DNA of 64,000 nt from Paramecium octaurelia (taxonomy: Eukaryota; Ciliophora; Oligohymenophorea; Peniculida; Parameciidae). The translations under genes were made by a program, and so were the position numbers. Each line of letters starts with the position of its first letter. Position 1 is the stretch's first letter. The stretch is from assembly GCA_905182995.1 (NCBI GenBank), contig CAJJDP010000081.1, positions 63,466-127,465 of the forward strand, given 5' to 3'. The notes under the pieces are model-generated. The model was not told the DNA's origin. It searched no databases and saw only the letters and a program-made list of their open reading frames with translations. Positions 50,479 to 61,487 of the stretch are shown piece after piece.

Positions 50479-51271
50479 ATGAAAAACTCATTATCAAATA
50501 AACCATCAGAGCAGCGATAACAAGGGAAGAATTCTTCAAATCTATCTGATTTAACTGTTTAAGAATCGAGCAATTATCGAATGAGATTCACTCCTTTGAG
50601 TTCACCATCGGCCAGACATAAAGGAACAATCTTGATGAAAAGTCATGAAACGATTGTACTGAATATGTTGTCATCTACACATAGACAAATAGATCAACCA
50701 TTTAAGATTTGTCAAGAATGTAATTCAGAAATTGGTACGGTTCACCAATATTGTAAATGCAGAGGAATTACATATCATGAAAAGTGCATTTAGGATACAG
50801 CTCGAAGGAATGCAAAAAAATAAAAAGAATAAGCGTTTATTTGCAAAAATGAATGTGCCTATCCATTCCAAATTGAAGGATACTATATGTATGAAATGGT
50901 GTAGAATTAGGAAAAACATCAACACTGTTGGAAAGTGGCTCATTCTTACAATAGTGATTGTCTTTCTTGTGTTACTAATCATGGCAATTAGCATTTTCGT
51001 TTATCGAGATACTTTTAATAGTCTTCATATTATCTCAATTGTGATTCCAATGATCGCACTCTTAATTCTAATTACTTTTTTGCTGAATAAACTCAAACTC
51101 AATTATTATATATTATACTGGCATCTCAAACCCTCCTTGATCAATCAGAGACTAGAAACCACTTATAAAACAATTGAACTATCAGATCTCTTGCCTTTTA
51201 TCCTATCTGATAGAGACTCAATTATTTATTCGCCAGAACCAAAATTAGAAGATCAAATTATTGAGTAATGA
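50479..51271 (+). CDS. RINGv (MARCH-type) membrane E3 ubiquitin ligase
   Basis: 256 residues with one 22-nt intron (50889-50910). The RING-variant C4HC3 finger lies at about residues 75-130: ICQECNSEIGT, YCKCRGITYHEKCI, then FICKNECAYPF. The Cys/His spacing is that of RINGv/MARCH, not classical RING. Two hydrophobic spans follow (WLILTIVIVFLVLLIMAISI and HIISIVIPMIALLILITFLL), the usual MARCH topology with both termini cytosolic. MARCH ligases ubiquitinate membrane proteins for endocytic sorting. The intron joins finger and membrane part; without it the two lie in different frames. The Ser/Thr-rich N-terminus may be regulatory. Confidence 0.88.
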
Positions 51272-52486
51272 TTTAATGAATCCTACTTCTAAATTGAAAT
51301 CAAATATATTATTTAATTGTTAAAATTTCACGTTTTACTAACATTCTTTAACTATTTAAACTTTTGAAATTTTTAAGCAATAACTATTTTTTTACTTGAA
51401 GGAGTTTGAATATCAAAATTTGATGATACATTTGGAATCCATCAAAATAACCATCTTAATTATTTTATTCTCAAATGTTAAGATCATATTTTATCATTTT
51501 ACACAACTTTTTGATGTCTTCAAAAGTCACTTTGTCTATTATTGACATTCAAAACTTAAGTTTGTACTTGACCAAAAGAAATAAAAACCTCAAATATTAT
51601 TAAAAATAAAATACTAAATAAATCTATAATTATTGCATTATATTCTAAGAACAATTTCAAAAATCTGATTAGTAGGGACTTCAACAAAATTATTGATTAC
51701 TTATTGCAATTACATATATACTAGATAATTTGGATGTAATTTAATTTGAAAAAATAATTCACCTCAGCAAATATGATGACTTAAATTTTATACTCGTATA
51801 ATTTTTGAAATTTGTTATTAAAATTGAGAATTGAGATCTTAACCATTTGATAAAAACAATTATAGAATAATAGTGGTTTAAATATGGATAATTACTGATT
51901 TTCTATTTAATAATATCATAGATTCTAGAAAACTTATATTCATAATTATTATTGTGGTTAACTTACAAAAAATATATATAATATCAGGCATCTAAGGAAG
52001 TATTTACACTCATGATATGTCATGGGGGTCACTGCGAAGTGAAAAGTCATCATTAATTAATTCTTTTATTCTTTCTTTTTAATTTAAAATTTTATACAAT
52101 TAAATAAATATGGGATTGTTTTGATGAATTGTTAAATATGTTTTTTACATATATCCATTCATCCTTGAATTGTAATTAAATTAAATACTATTTTTCCATT
52201 ATCTTATATTATAATATACCAAATTTATCATAGAATAAAGAGAAATTATTTAGGAACCGAGTAACCATTATTCTCTGTAATTTTTAAGCGATTCTCTTTT
52301 ACTCCCTTCATTAATTGTTTTCATAATATCCCTTTTTACTTCACAGAAGAACTATGAAGAGTCTTAAGTAAACACATTTAGAAATATCATATTTTAATAA
52401 ATAGACTCTTTAGTTTTTGATTTACAAGAATATGTATTTTGATATTTGATAATAACAATATAATTTATTGATGTGCACTTATTATT
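51272..52486. other. Intergenic region, 1215 bp
   Basis: The longest gene-free stretch, between the convergent RINGv and alveolin genes. It is very AT-rich except for a short G-rich motif at about 52015-52045 (TCATGGGGGTCACTGCGAAG). No open ciliate-code frame of note, no tRNA and no array was seen. A small RNA could hide here but nothing supports one. Confidence 0.4.
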
Positions 52487-53464
52487 TCAATGAACATTCA
52501 AATTTGATCTTGGTGGTTATTATGGCTAGGCTTATTATTAAGGAGCCTATTGATATTAAGGATATGATGGATATTATGGGTATGATGGAATAACTCTTGA
52601 TGAGACAATTGGGGCAGCATATTATGGTGCATAGGTCAATGGTACAGTTTAAACTGGTTAAACAACACTGAGAGGTTATTAAACAACTTGTTGAACAACT
52701 GGTTGAGGAACGACTTGTTAGACAACTGGTTGTTAGACAACTTATTAAACAACTGGTTGTTAGACAACTTATTGGACAACTGGTTAAACTTATTGCTAAA
52801 GTATGATATTATTATATACATGAACAACTTATCTTTCAACTGGATAATATTCAACTCTTTCTTAATATCTATCAACTGGTACGTATTCTAGATATTTGTA
52901 TATTGATGATACCTGTATATTTTTCTTAGAAGACTTATGGGACATATTCGGTCTAATATTCAACTGCATAATAATCTGTGACTTTTCTTTCTCTTGGAAC
53001 GTATTAAACAACTTCTTATTCTTCGTATTCCATAACAGCCTTTTGATAGGGAATATATTCAATTCTTGATTCTCCTTTAATTGTTGCCTTAAATTTTAGA
53101 TTTTATTAATCTTACATGGACTGGTTATTAAACAACTGGTTGAGCAATTACTGATTACTACAAAACTGGTTGAGCAACAACTGGTTAAGCAACGACTGGT
53201 TGAGCAACGACTGGTTGAGCAACGACTGGTTGAGCGACGACTGGAGCAACAGGTCTGGCAACACTGTATGTTAGTGGTGCAATAGGAGCAGGAGCATATT
53301 GTGGAGCATATGTTGGGGCATAAGTAGGGGCATATGTTGGAGCATATTGTGGAGCATATTATGGAGCATATTATGGAGCTGGTTAGAATTATTATGGTTG
53401 AGGGGCTTGATCTAACAATTGATATGGAAATATTACTTTATGGGACAGGTGGTCTTTGGGACAT
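52487..53464 (-). CDS. Alveolin-type cortical protein with PVV/Q repeats
   Basis: 291 residues; introns at 53412-53436, 53088-53115, 52888-52912 and 52796-52819. The N-terminus is MSQRPPVPQ, then YAP repeats (PQYAPTYAPTYAP), then QPVVAQPVVAQPVVAQ repeats. The alveolin core follows at about residues 110-180: RIEYIPYQKAVMEYEEQEVV, VTDYYAVEYQTEYVPQVF, then EYVPVDRYQERVEYYPVERQ, with the alternating E/K-V-P periodicity of alveolins. After it come QQPVVQQVV repeats and a Pro/Gln/Tyr tail (SYPQYPSYPQYQQAPQ). Alveolins form the membrane skeleton under alveolar sacs in ciliates, apicomplexans and dinoflagellates. The repeats also create open plus-strand frames, which are shadows. Confidence 0.92.
53164..53243. 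repeat. 15-bp tandem repeats inside the alveolin gene
   Basis: Near-perfect copies of CAACGACTGGTTGAG in tandem, coding AQPVV on the minus strand. A looser version of the same unit lies at 52680-52790, on the other side of the alveolin core (QQPVV). The copies read as ORFs on the opposite strand too, giving false leucine-rich frames. Confidence 0.8.
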
Positions 53465-54447
53465 TGAAGAAAAAAGATTTTTGTTAATTTTATTTATATA
53501 TCCTTAACATAAATTTTATTGCTTAAATATCATACATAAATAATTAAAATAATTGTATTTACAAACTGTCTAATATAAAATAATATTCTAAAACTTTATA
53601 ATGAAGCAAAGAGAATTCCAAACAATACTTAAACAACAACAATGCCACTACTTTTCTATGCTGTCATATCCGTTAATCTCATTATTAATAATTAAGCAGT
53701 AAAGTTGTAATATATATAAGTAAGAGATGCTTATTTATATGTAATTATCTTTTGATTCAATAAATGTGCATACACATCATACGCTTTATTTTCCACACCT
53801 ATATTGACTTTTATTAAATAATATTCAATTTAGTTTTATAATTATTATTAAAACTTAAAAAAGTATAATTTATCATTAATCCAACATATTATATGGTTTT
53901 TTTGGAATAAGCATAATGACTTAATTAAGATATCATTTTGTAGAATCATATATGGAACACCATACGTTCGAGATCAATTAAAGTTTATCTATCTGTTGGA
54001 TTGTTATAACAATTTGACAAAATAGATTCATTCACCTAGATGCTCAAGATTCATAAATTTTAAATATATGCTATTTAATAAAAGTATCAAATAAATTTTA
54101 TTTAATTTTAATTTAATGATTCTTTATGAACTTATTTTATAATTTTATCTATTATGATTTCTTAAATATAAATTGCTAAATTAAAAAAAAGGACTAGAAT
54201 ATAACCAAAAGACCGATCTAGTTCTTTATTTTAATATATTGTAGTACTATATTAAAAAGATGCACAGAAAAGTTGAAATTTAGTTAGTTTGAATTAATAA
54301 TTTGATTATCTCCACTTTAAGGTTATTTTTGAGGTATTTGCTATAAATATTGGATCACTATTGTTGTATATAAGCGTAATAAATAAAAATTGTTGGTATA
54401 GTTGTGATTATTTCATTTTTAATCCAAATATTTGTCATAATAATAAA
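53465..54447. other. Intergenic region, 983 bp, with a start-less frame
   Basis: Promoter side of two divergent genes. One plus-strand frame at about 53894-54150 is TGA-free and begins with protein-like sequence (ISFCRIIYGTPYVRDQLKFI) but has no ATG and decays into low complexity. No RNA gene was seen. It may be a gene relic. Confidence 0.35.
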
Positions 54448-54815
54448 ATGGATAAGTTTGAGACCATATAGGGCAAACTGTTTTATACGGTTTATTAGAT
54501 GCACAAACAAAATGAGATAAGCGAAGATTAAAAAGGAAGAATTAAAGGTAGAGAGTATGTTTATGTTCAGATTTGATAGTTTAATGGGATCCTCAGATAC
54601 AAGAAGTTAGTAAGGATTTAAATAGACTAAGACAGAACCTTCTCGAAATGGTGTGCTCATACTCTGATAATGCAGACTCAAAACAAACCAAAATAACTCC
54701 TCGAAGTTAGAGTCGTCTCAATGTTAGGATAGGTCATAGTAACTTTAAGTTGGCAAGCAAATCTTATAGTTCACTATCCTCCCCTATTGATCATCGTAAA
54801 CCATTATTAATATGA
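54448..54815 (+). CDS. Small unknown protein, 114 residues
   Basis: One 23-nt intron (54548-54570, GTAGAG...TTCAG) joins MDKFETIQGKLFYTVYQMHK to a second exon with VQWDPQIQEVSKDLNRLRQN, a likely amphipathic or coiled helix. A Ser/Arg-rich tail follows (TPRSQSRLNVRIGHSNFK, KSYSSLSSPIDHR). The composition suggests a small helical adaptor with a phosphorylatable tail. No motif was recognised and there are no membrane spans. The frame across the intron and the clean start support it as a gene. Confidence 0.6.
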
Positions 54816-55172
54816 AAACAATCAGATAATATTTCTTTCTAAAAACATATCAAAATTTTAGAGCATATGAAGATTCTCACGTATTATCTTGTTAACCAAT
54901 CCCAATACAAGAAATCAAACCTTATTAATACTTATTTTATGATTTAGATTCTAAAAGTATGATGGTCTGGCATAACTTGATTTATTAATTGTAAACCTAA
55001 ACGATTTGAATGAGACTGAGATCTCTGATTCGTCATTAAATTAGAGACTTCTTAATTCTTTTGTGTTTATCAGATATTACATAAAAAGAAATCATGTTAT
55101 TCATTTTATTTTTAGTTACTAGATTAAATATTTATATTAATTAGTCTCAATAATGTCCATAATTAGCATCTA
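54816..55172. other. Intergenic region with weak coding-like segment
   Basis: Plus-strand segment at about 54880-55010 (CQPIPIQEIKPYQYLFYDLD) is open but has no ATG in frame and ends in TGA. Otherwise AT-rich spacer with no recognised feature. Confidence 0.3.
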
Positions 55173-55369
55173 TCATTTCATAATCTCCTTGAGTTCTACA
55201 TGGCACTCTTGAAGAGTTATTTTTGTATGATTCACTACAATTAACTTTAAAATAGAATTAGTACATTTTCTAATATAAATTTTCTATTGAACAATTCAAT
55301 ACATCCAATACAAATACATTTTTCTACTTTATACTTAAGTAAGCCTGCTATCTTTTAGGGCAGCTGCAT
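55173..55369 (-). CDS. Possible small Cys-containing protein, 58 residues
   Basis: ATG at 55369, one 20-nt intron (55245-55264, GTACTA...AAAG) and TGA at 55173-55175. The product reads MQLPQKIAGLLKYKVEKC, CIGCIELFNRKFILEN, then LIVVNHTKITLQECHVELKE. The two CxC/CxxC-like pairs and a later CH recall a small metal-binding fold, but spacing fits no family I know. Support is the exact intron and protein-like composition on both sides. It lies alone in about 1.2 kb of otherwise gene-free DNA. It could be a fragment of a decayed gene. Confidence 0.4.
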
Positions 55370-56007
55370 AAAAGTTTAAAATTCTTAAATTTTCATTTCT
55401 ATATTTTGCAGTATATGAGGATTTTATTTCGTATTCCATAATTTAATTGTATTGCATTATAATTATATTTAATTTGTAAATGAATTCCGAAGAGTTTTAA
55501 TGAAATATATATTAGGTTAAAATTCAATAGTAACATGCTAAATTACAAACAATTCAATGATGTTCTCTAACATTATCATACCGAATATGGCAAATAGAAA
55601 ATAATTTTGAGAATTTATGATAGTGATTCTATATCTAATACCTTATGGATTTTGATCAATACTTTTTTTATTCTAATAAATCTGTAGTGAAGACTTTTCA
55701 AATTGTTTATGTTTCCTTTATTTTCGTTGAGAAAAAGGGAAGCCCATTAATGTTCCTTTAAAAAGAGATTGTTTTCTATTTTGCCATTTACATTTATTTT
55801 TACCATCCCTTCATTATTTATTTAATATACTCCTACTGCATATAAGAGATTTTGTTGAAGAAAGTGCCTTGGCTAAGGGAAACTCTTTTTCAAAATGCAT
55901 TAGTTCTATTTTTATACTTATTGATGATGATTGTATCATTTATTCTAATTTAAGCTAAATTTTCAACTACATTTAGTGAAATAATTTTTATTGTTAATTA
56001 TTAATTA
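55370..56007. other. Intergenic region, 638 bp
   Basis: AT-rich promoter-side spacer between two divergent genes. A minus-strand frame just upstream of the small Cys protein (MEYEIKSSYTAKYRNENL) overlaps its start in another frame and could be an alternative first exon. Nothing else was recognised. Confidence 0.35.
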
Positions 56008-57147
56008 ATGTTCAGCCTTTCACCTATTGTTCAGAAATCTTATCAAACCAGCTCTTTTTCCTATGAATAATAGATGGATGATATGACCTGCATTGTTGAC
56101 AATGGAGTATCAGGATCAATATATCTAGGAAATATTGAATCAGCTTGTATGGAATAGTTATTAAAATATAATTTTAGCTAGCCTTGAGAATCTGAGAAGA
56201 CACAGAATCAATGGTGTTTTATCAATTTGTATGAATAAGATACCATTCGAAGTGCAAACGCAATTACAAAATTATCAACATATATATTTGGAGGATTGTG
56301 AATCTGAAAATATTAGCAGACATTTTGATAGCAGCAACCAATTCATTGAAAGAGCCAGAGAAAGTGGGAATGTGTTGGTTCATTGTATGGCTGGCATTTC
56401 AAGATCAGCTACTCTTGTTGCAGCATATTTAATGAAAAAAAATAATATGAGCGCTCAAGACGCCTTAAGATTGCTAGAAAGAAAAAGATGGCAAGTCTAT
56501 CCTAATAATGGATTTTTAAGACAATTGCAACAATACGAACGAGTATTACAATAAAAAACTAATAAGAGTGACATTATGGAGTTTTCACCATTAAAGGAAT
56601 CTTTATTAAAAAGGTAAATATCTTTATTCAAAATTAGCAAGTAATTTTAAACTCCAACCAAGGAAATCTCATTCATGAATAAATATGAAGAAAAACAATT
56701 ATACTCTTCTGGAATTAAAACAAGGCCTCTTGATGATATTAAATACGAGAGTTATAAACGCAAATCCGTAGGTGCAGATGTCTATAGTAGTCCAGAACCA
56801 TCATAAAAAATACAGTTTTCACTCACCAATCACAGACCTAATTCAGCCATTAGGACTTCTCCAGATTTGATCAGAAAGAAGAATTATTTATAAGATGCAA
56901 GTAAATGTTTTAATTTAATTTTGCAGTTCATGGAAGCAAAAAGGAGGGATTAGCTTCTCTAGCATTAGAATTGAATTCCTTGGATTGGTAGAACAGAAAA
57001 TAAGATTTTGGAAATAAGTTTGCCAAACAAATGACTCAACCCTCCAGCAAGACATTTGTTTCTCAGAATAAACCATTATAATTAAATTAACATTAAAGTA
57101 AACTGGATGAATTATTAAATGCCTTTAACAGGAAACCAATACTTTGA
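56008..57147 (+). CDS. Dual-specificity protein phosphatase
   Basis: 362 residues; introns at 56157-56181 (25 nt) and 56901-56926 (26 nt). A further 24-bp in-frame intron-like segment at about 56614-56637 was read through; removing it would give 354 residues. The DUSP catalytic domain is at about residues 30-175: GSIYLGNIESACMEYLEN, NGVLSICM, then IYLEDCESENI with the general acid Asp at about 88. The P-loop VHCMAGISRSATLVAAYLM has nucleophile Cys at about 118 and Arg six residues on. The C-terminal 180 residues are Ser/Lys-rich and disordered, with proline-directed sites. It may dephosphorylate MAP kinases or other targets. ATG 56008 was chosen over 56074 because the frame and a protein-like start extend that far. 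Confidence 0.9.
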
Positions 57148-57168
57148 GTGTTATGATTTTAGTATTTA

Positions 57169-58170
57169 TCATTGTACATAATGTTCTGATTAATGTTTTA
57201 TAATTCTATTTAAAAGTATTATTTTGCTAAATTTATCAGCCTCACACAACCTTTATTAAGCCTCCTTCTATTACTGTATTATTCGTTCCAATCTTCTACT
57301 CTGGATCATCTAAACAGTCTTATTTTGCTCCTTCAGATCATCCCCTCTTGTTATATCCTATTGGGAGTGAACAGAGAAGATCTTCTAGAATTAAGGTCTC
57401 GACTTCATATCATTATCATCCCGTATTTATTGCAATGCTTGAGCAGCAGTTGGTCTGAATTCAGGCACTTTATTCAACAATTTAAAAATCAGACTCTGCA
57501 ATCTTCTTGAGTATTTACTGTTAATTGGTTTAGGTGACTTATTTACGATGTTGTATCCCAAAGAAATTATATTGCTTCCTCCAAAGGGTGGATCTCCTTG
57601 ACAAATAAAATAAATGACACATCCCAATGCCCAAATGTCAATCTTACTATCATAGGGTCGATTTCGAATTAATTCAGGTGCCAAATACAGAGGAGTTCCA
57701 ACTTTTGTTGTTGAAAGTTATTGAGTAGAGATCAAACTTTTAGACTCTCCCAAATCACTAATCTTCAATATGTTGCTTTTCATCAAAATATTATTAGGTT
57801 TAATATCTCTATGCACTATCTTCTGTGAATGTAAATACTCAAGACCTTCTAACAATTGTATGGTCCATTGCCACACTTGGTTCTCAGCTGGAGATGGGTT
57901 CCGACAGATATAATTGTGGAGGTCATCTTCGCAATATTCCATAAAGATATTCAACTTATCCTTTCTCAATTAGGAGTTATAGTAAGACACTATATTCGGA
58001 TGATTCAATGTATGCATTATTTGAGCTTCTCGATAAGCCTCATTCTATTATTTCAGAGACAGATTCTTCAAAGATATTTCCTTAAGCACTTAAATCTGAG
58101 ATCTAATTTTCACTTTGTAAATCACTCCATAACTTCCTTTTCCAATTTAATCGATAATTTCATAATCCAT
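57169..58170 (-). CDS. NEK-like protein kinase with DLG motif
   Basis: 333 residues, no intron. Kinase domain at about residues 4-255: [26 protein letters not shown] (catalytic Lys) and [65 protein letters not shown] and [14 protein letters not shown] follow. This resembles NimA-related (NEK) kinases, which control cilia and cell-cycle events and are very numerous in ciliates. The metal-binding DFG is DLG here, a change tolerated in many active kinases. A coiled-coil tail follows ([18 protein letters not shown]), as in many NEKs. Its stop is 21 bp from that of the convergent phosphatase gene. Confidence 0.88.
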
Positions 58171-59125
58171 TTTATTTATTAATTTAATAAATTCTTTATA
58201 AATTTGGTGAATATAATCATTGGCAAGTAGAGCAACTCGTCTATTATGATTTTAAGCATAGCAACTTTATGATAATTTGAATAGTACCATAAATTTTAAG
58301 GAATATTTTATTGATTAAAACATAATTAAAACTCCATTTACTTAATATATTTAGCCTAATTTTAAATACTATTGAATGCTAAGACAAGAGTAATCTGAAT
58401 TAAATCTTAAGAAATTCAACATTAATTTTCCTTTTTAATAATTAATTGTAATTTCTAATTCAAAAATTGAATATCCAATCTCGGGTTAGATTATTAAATG
58501 TGTTTATTTGATCATATAAACGCAGTTATTATTGTATCTTCTTAATTTTATTAAGAAATGCCTTTAAAAATAATACAAATATAATATAATTAAAGAATAA
58601 GAATATGTGAACATATATTAAAGATTAGTAACAATGATAAAGTCTCTGGTTTTCAAAACTTGGATGTTTTAGATGAATAATTAAATAGCATAATATAATT
58701 TTCAGAGTAATGTTGAAAATTAAAAACTTATGGTTTCTAATTAATTAATTTTTATGATCAAGTGCAAATGTGAATTAACAGAAATTGCATTTTTACATTC
58801 CATATATTAGATACAATTTAATTAAAGCAAATCACTTAAATTTTATTATCTTAAATAGCATTCTTTTTGAGAGATATTTCATGAGCTAAAAAATAGGAGA
58901 AATCAATTCTTGAATCTTCACTGAAGTAATCAATTTGGGCATTCAAATGCATAATTCATGAAGTCCAATAAGATAAAATTATCAATTATGAAGTAGATAG
59001 AGAAGCTAAAGTGCTATTAAAGTAAAAATTATAAAATTGACTTGTCAAATTTGAAATAAATTCATAGAATGTATGGTAAATCTCATTCAATGAATTAAAA
59101 TTAATGTTTATATTAATAATTAAAA
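58171..59125. other. Intergenic region, 955 bp, possible 5' extension of MFS gene
   Basis: AT-rich spacer between divergent kinase and transporter genes. From ATG 58958 a frame runs open and in register into the transporter ATG at 59126 (KLSIMKQIEKLKCYQSKNYK...), so the transporter could have a 56-residue longer N-terminus. The AT-rich run just before 59126 looks more like a leader. No other gene was seen. Confidence 0.4.
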
Positions 59126-60531
59126 ATGGATCGTTTAATCATCTTGTTGGCTATTCTGTTGATGGTAGGAAACAATTATGCCTTTGATATTCCTCAAGCT
59201 CTTGAGGTTCCAATAGAAAAAGAGTTCCAATTGACATAAACTTAATTCAATTTGCTTTACAGCGTGTTTGCAATCCCTAACATAGGTTTGAGTATTGGAG
59301 GAGGCATAATGATAGACAAAATGGGTGGACGTTGGGGTGTAAGACCATATTGTATATCATAGGTGTTTACATTTAGTCTTTTGCTGGGTCTATCATAAAT
59401 ATTTATATTTTTTGGAGGATGCTATCATAATTATTGTATGATGCTTTGTGGTAGAGCTATATTTGGTATAGCAAGTGATATTTTACACATTGCAGTGTTC
59501 AAATTGGTAGCATAAAGAATGCCAAAAGATATGGGTACTGCTATGGGATTGATACTTACGGTCCCAGAATTAGCAGCAGCTCTTAATTCGTTTTTATCCC
59601 CTTACTTATTTGAAAAGACTAATTCACTAAAAATACCTTTGTTATTCGGGTTATTCCTATGTTTTTTAGTATAATTTAAAATAATGTGATTAGTCCTTCT
59701 TATCAGGGTTAATGATGATTTATGTAGACATGAAATATGAGAAGGTAGCGACGGCGAAATAAACCGAATAAATATCAGTGTTTAATTGTATTATTAGTAT
59801 TTTAATAACTTAGTTAAGCTTACTAAGCCTTTTGTGATAATGAGCATAATTACGACATTAATGCTAGCTTCCTATGTGCCATTTCTTGATAATGCTAATA
59901 AGTTTTACCATGAGCGATTTGGATTTAGTATAATGGATGCTGGCCAAATAGTTACAGTCGGTTATGTTGTGGCAGGTAATATAATTTGCAATATGTCATT
60001 TTTAGCATTTACATCTCCTATTGTAGGTAGAATTTCTGACAAGTTTACCAATTATAGACCTTTTTTTATAGTAGCGTCAACGATAATGTTTTTTATTTCC
60101 CATTTGCAATTTTATTACATGCCTCTAACAACATCTCCTAACTATTATTCAGTTTTTGGGTAAAAAGTGTTTATTAAAATTATAGATTAATTACTTTAGG
60201 CTTATCCTATTCATGTTTCTCGAGTGTTTTGATGCCTGCTTTGCAATCTACTGTTCCTGAGGATATGTTAGGTATTTTATGAATGAGATTTAAATTAGCA
60301 ACTGCTTTGGGTTTATTGGGGATAATAGAGAATTTCTGTATGGCTGTTGTTCCAATGATTTCTGGTTTTGTCTATGCAATTGGTGGTGGAATAGATCCAA
60401 TGAAAAATGTTGACATTATATACTTGTTCTTGGCAGGTATTGGAGTTGTTCTTTCAATTCATTTATTAATGGAAAACATCCTTTAACCAGCCAAAGCACA
60501 TGCGAAATTGCCTAATGCTCTGGATATTTGA
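59126..60531 (+). CDS. MFSD1-like major facilitator superfamily transporter
   Basis: 435 residues; introns at 59669-59693, 59777-59796, 60160-60185 and 60272-60298 (25, 20, 26 and 27 nt). Two six-span halves of an MFS carrier. The first starts LIILLAILLMVGNNYAFDIP and has the loop FNLLYSVFAIPNIGLSIGGG then MIDKMGGRWGVRP, the MFS signature between TM2 and TM3. The second half starts KPFVIMSIITTLMLASYVPF. The sequence resembles MFSD1, a lysosomal membrane transporter of dipeptides (YxxDxPxALxxxxxxxxxxT pattern). No signal for compartment is seen. ATG 59126 was chosen for the typical short leader; see the upstream gap for an alternative. Confidence 0.85.
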
Positions 60532-60655
60532 AAAAAAATAATTTAAAAATGATTATAGTAATTCATTGTACTATTTTTCTAAAATAAATATAGAAAGTTT
60601 CTAGGCAGTCAAGTTTTTAAAATAAAAATCATAACTTTAAAAATAATATGGCAAA

Positions 60656-61109
60656 TCATTATTTCTTTTGATACTTCTTTGCTTTTTCCTCTTCTTTTTT
60701 CCTTTCTTCTTCATCTCTCTTTTTCTATTTCTCCCTTCTCATACGCTCTTTATAAGTGTATTCTTCATTATTTTTCCTTTACCAATCTTCAGAATGCCAA
60801 ACAGGTTTAGTATAAAATGACTTTGGTTTATATGGCTTAGCTGGTTTAACTTTGACAATTTTGCCAAACAATTCGCCTTCATCATAGTTGTCTATTGCAG
60901 CCTCAGCATCTTCGATATCTTCGTATTCTATAAATGCAAACCCTCTATTCTTTACTTCAATAATCATAATAAATACATGTTTCACTATCAATAGGCAGAT
61001 CTACAGATTTAATTTCGCCGAAGGTTATAAATAAGTGTTTAATTTATTCCACAGTCACATCTTCTGGGATTCCACCAAGGTAGACGGTATTTGCTAATTC
61101 TTCTGACAT
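60656..61109 (-). CDS. RRM protein resembling the cyclophilin E RNA-binding domain
   Basis: 143 residues; one 22-nt intron (60955-60976). A single RRM at about residues 7-82: RNP2 VYLGGIPEDV, helix TVEQIKHLFITFGEIKSVDL, RNP1 RGFAFIEYEDIEDAEAAIDN, then GELFGKIVKVKPAKP. Sequence and spacing are closest to the RRM of cyclophilin E (PPIE), including the DYETxKxRGFAF-type join. No cyclophilin domain follows; the tail (KPVWHSEDW, then KERMRREKQKKRDEEERKEE) is a charged helix. It is probably a splicing-associated nuclear protein. The loss of the isomerase domain means it should not be called PPIE itself. Confidence 0.88.
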
Positions 61110-61487
61110 AAATAATTATTTTAATTATTTAGTATTTGATTATAAATATTATAAAAATTATTATAGTAAATATAACTCATGCTTAAAATAACTACACAAG
61201 TATATCAAATATTAATGATACCGTTAATTGTGGTTATAAATTGAGAGAGAGTCATGGTAATGCATATAATTCAAAAATAATGACCAAGTTCATATGTTTT
61301 TCTATTTAAAAGATAAACTTTCTATCTAATATTTTAATCTATAGAGCTTTCCCATTTTGAAATGATTCCAGCATCTCTATTTAATAGAATATAAATATCA
61401 GATTTTATTGTTTATATACCACTAAATCCAATATTTAATATATTTTCTTTTGGATACTTTGTTTTAAAATACTTATATATTTAAAAA
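61110..61487. other. Intergenic region, 378 bp
   Basis: AT-rich spacer between divergent RRM (minus) and membrane-protein (plus) genes; it must contain both promoters. No open frame or RNA signature was noted. Confidence 0.45.

Noticed and set aside
50732-51268. 178-codon ORF taken as a stand-alone membrane protein
   Set aside because: Only its second half is real. The first half is an off-frame reading of the RINGv exon; a 22-nt intron at 50889-50910 joins the true parts.
52636-52891. Asn/Leu-rich ORFs on both strands resembling a leucine-repeat protein
   Set aside because: They are off-frame shadows of the PVVQQ repeats of the alveolin gene, whose conserved core and four introns fix the true frame on the minus strand.
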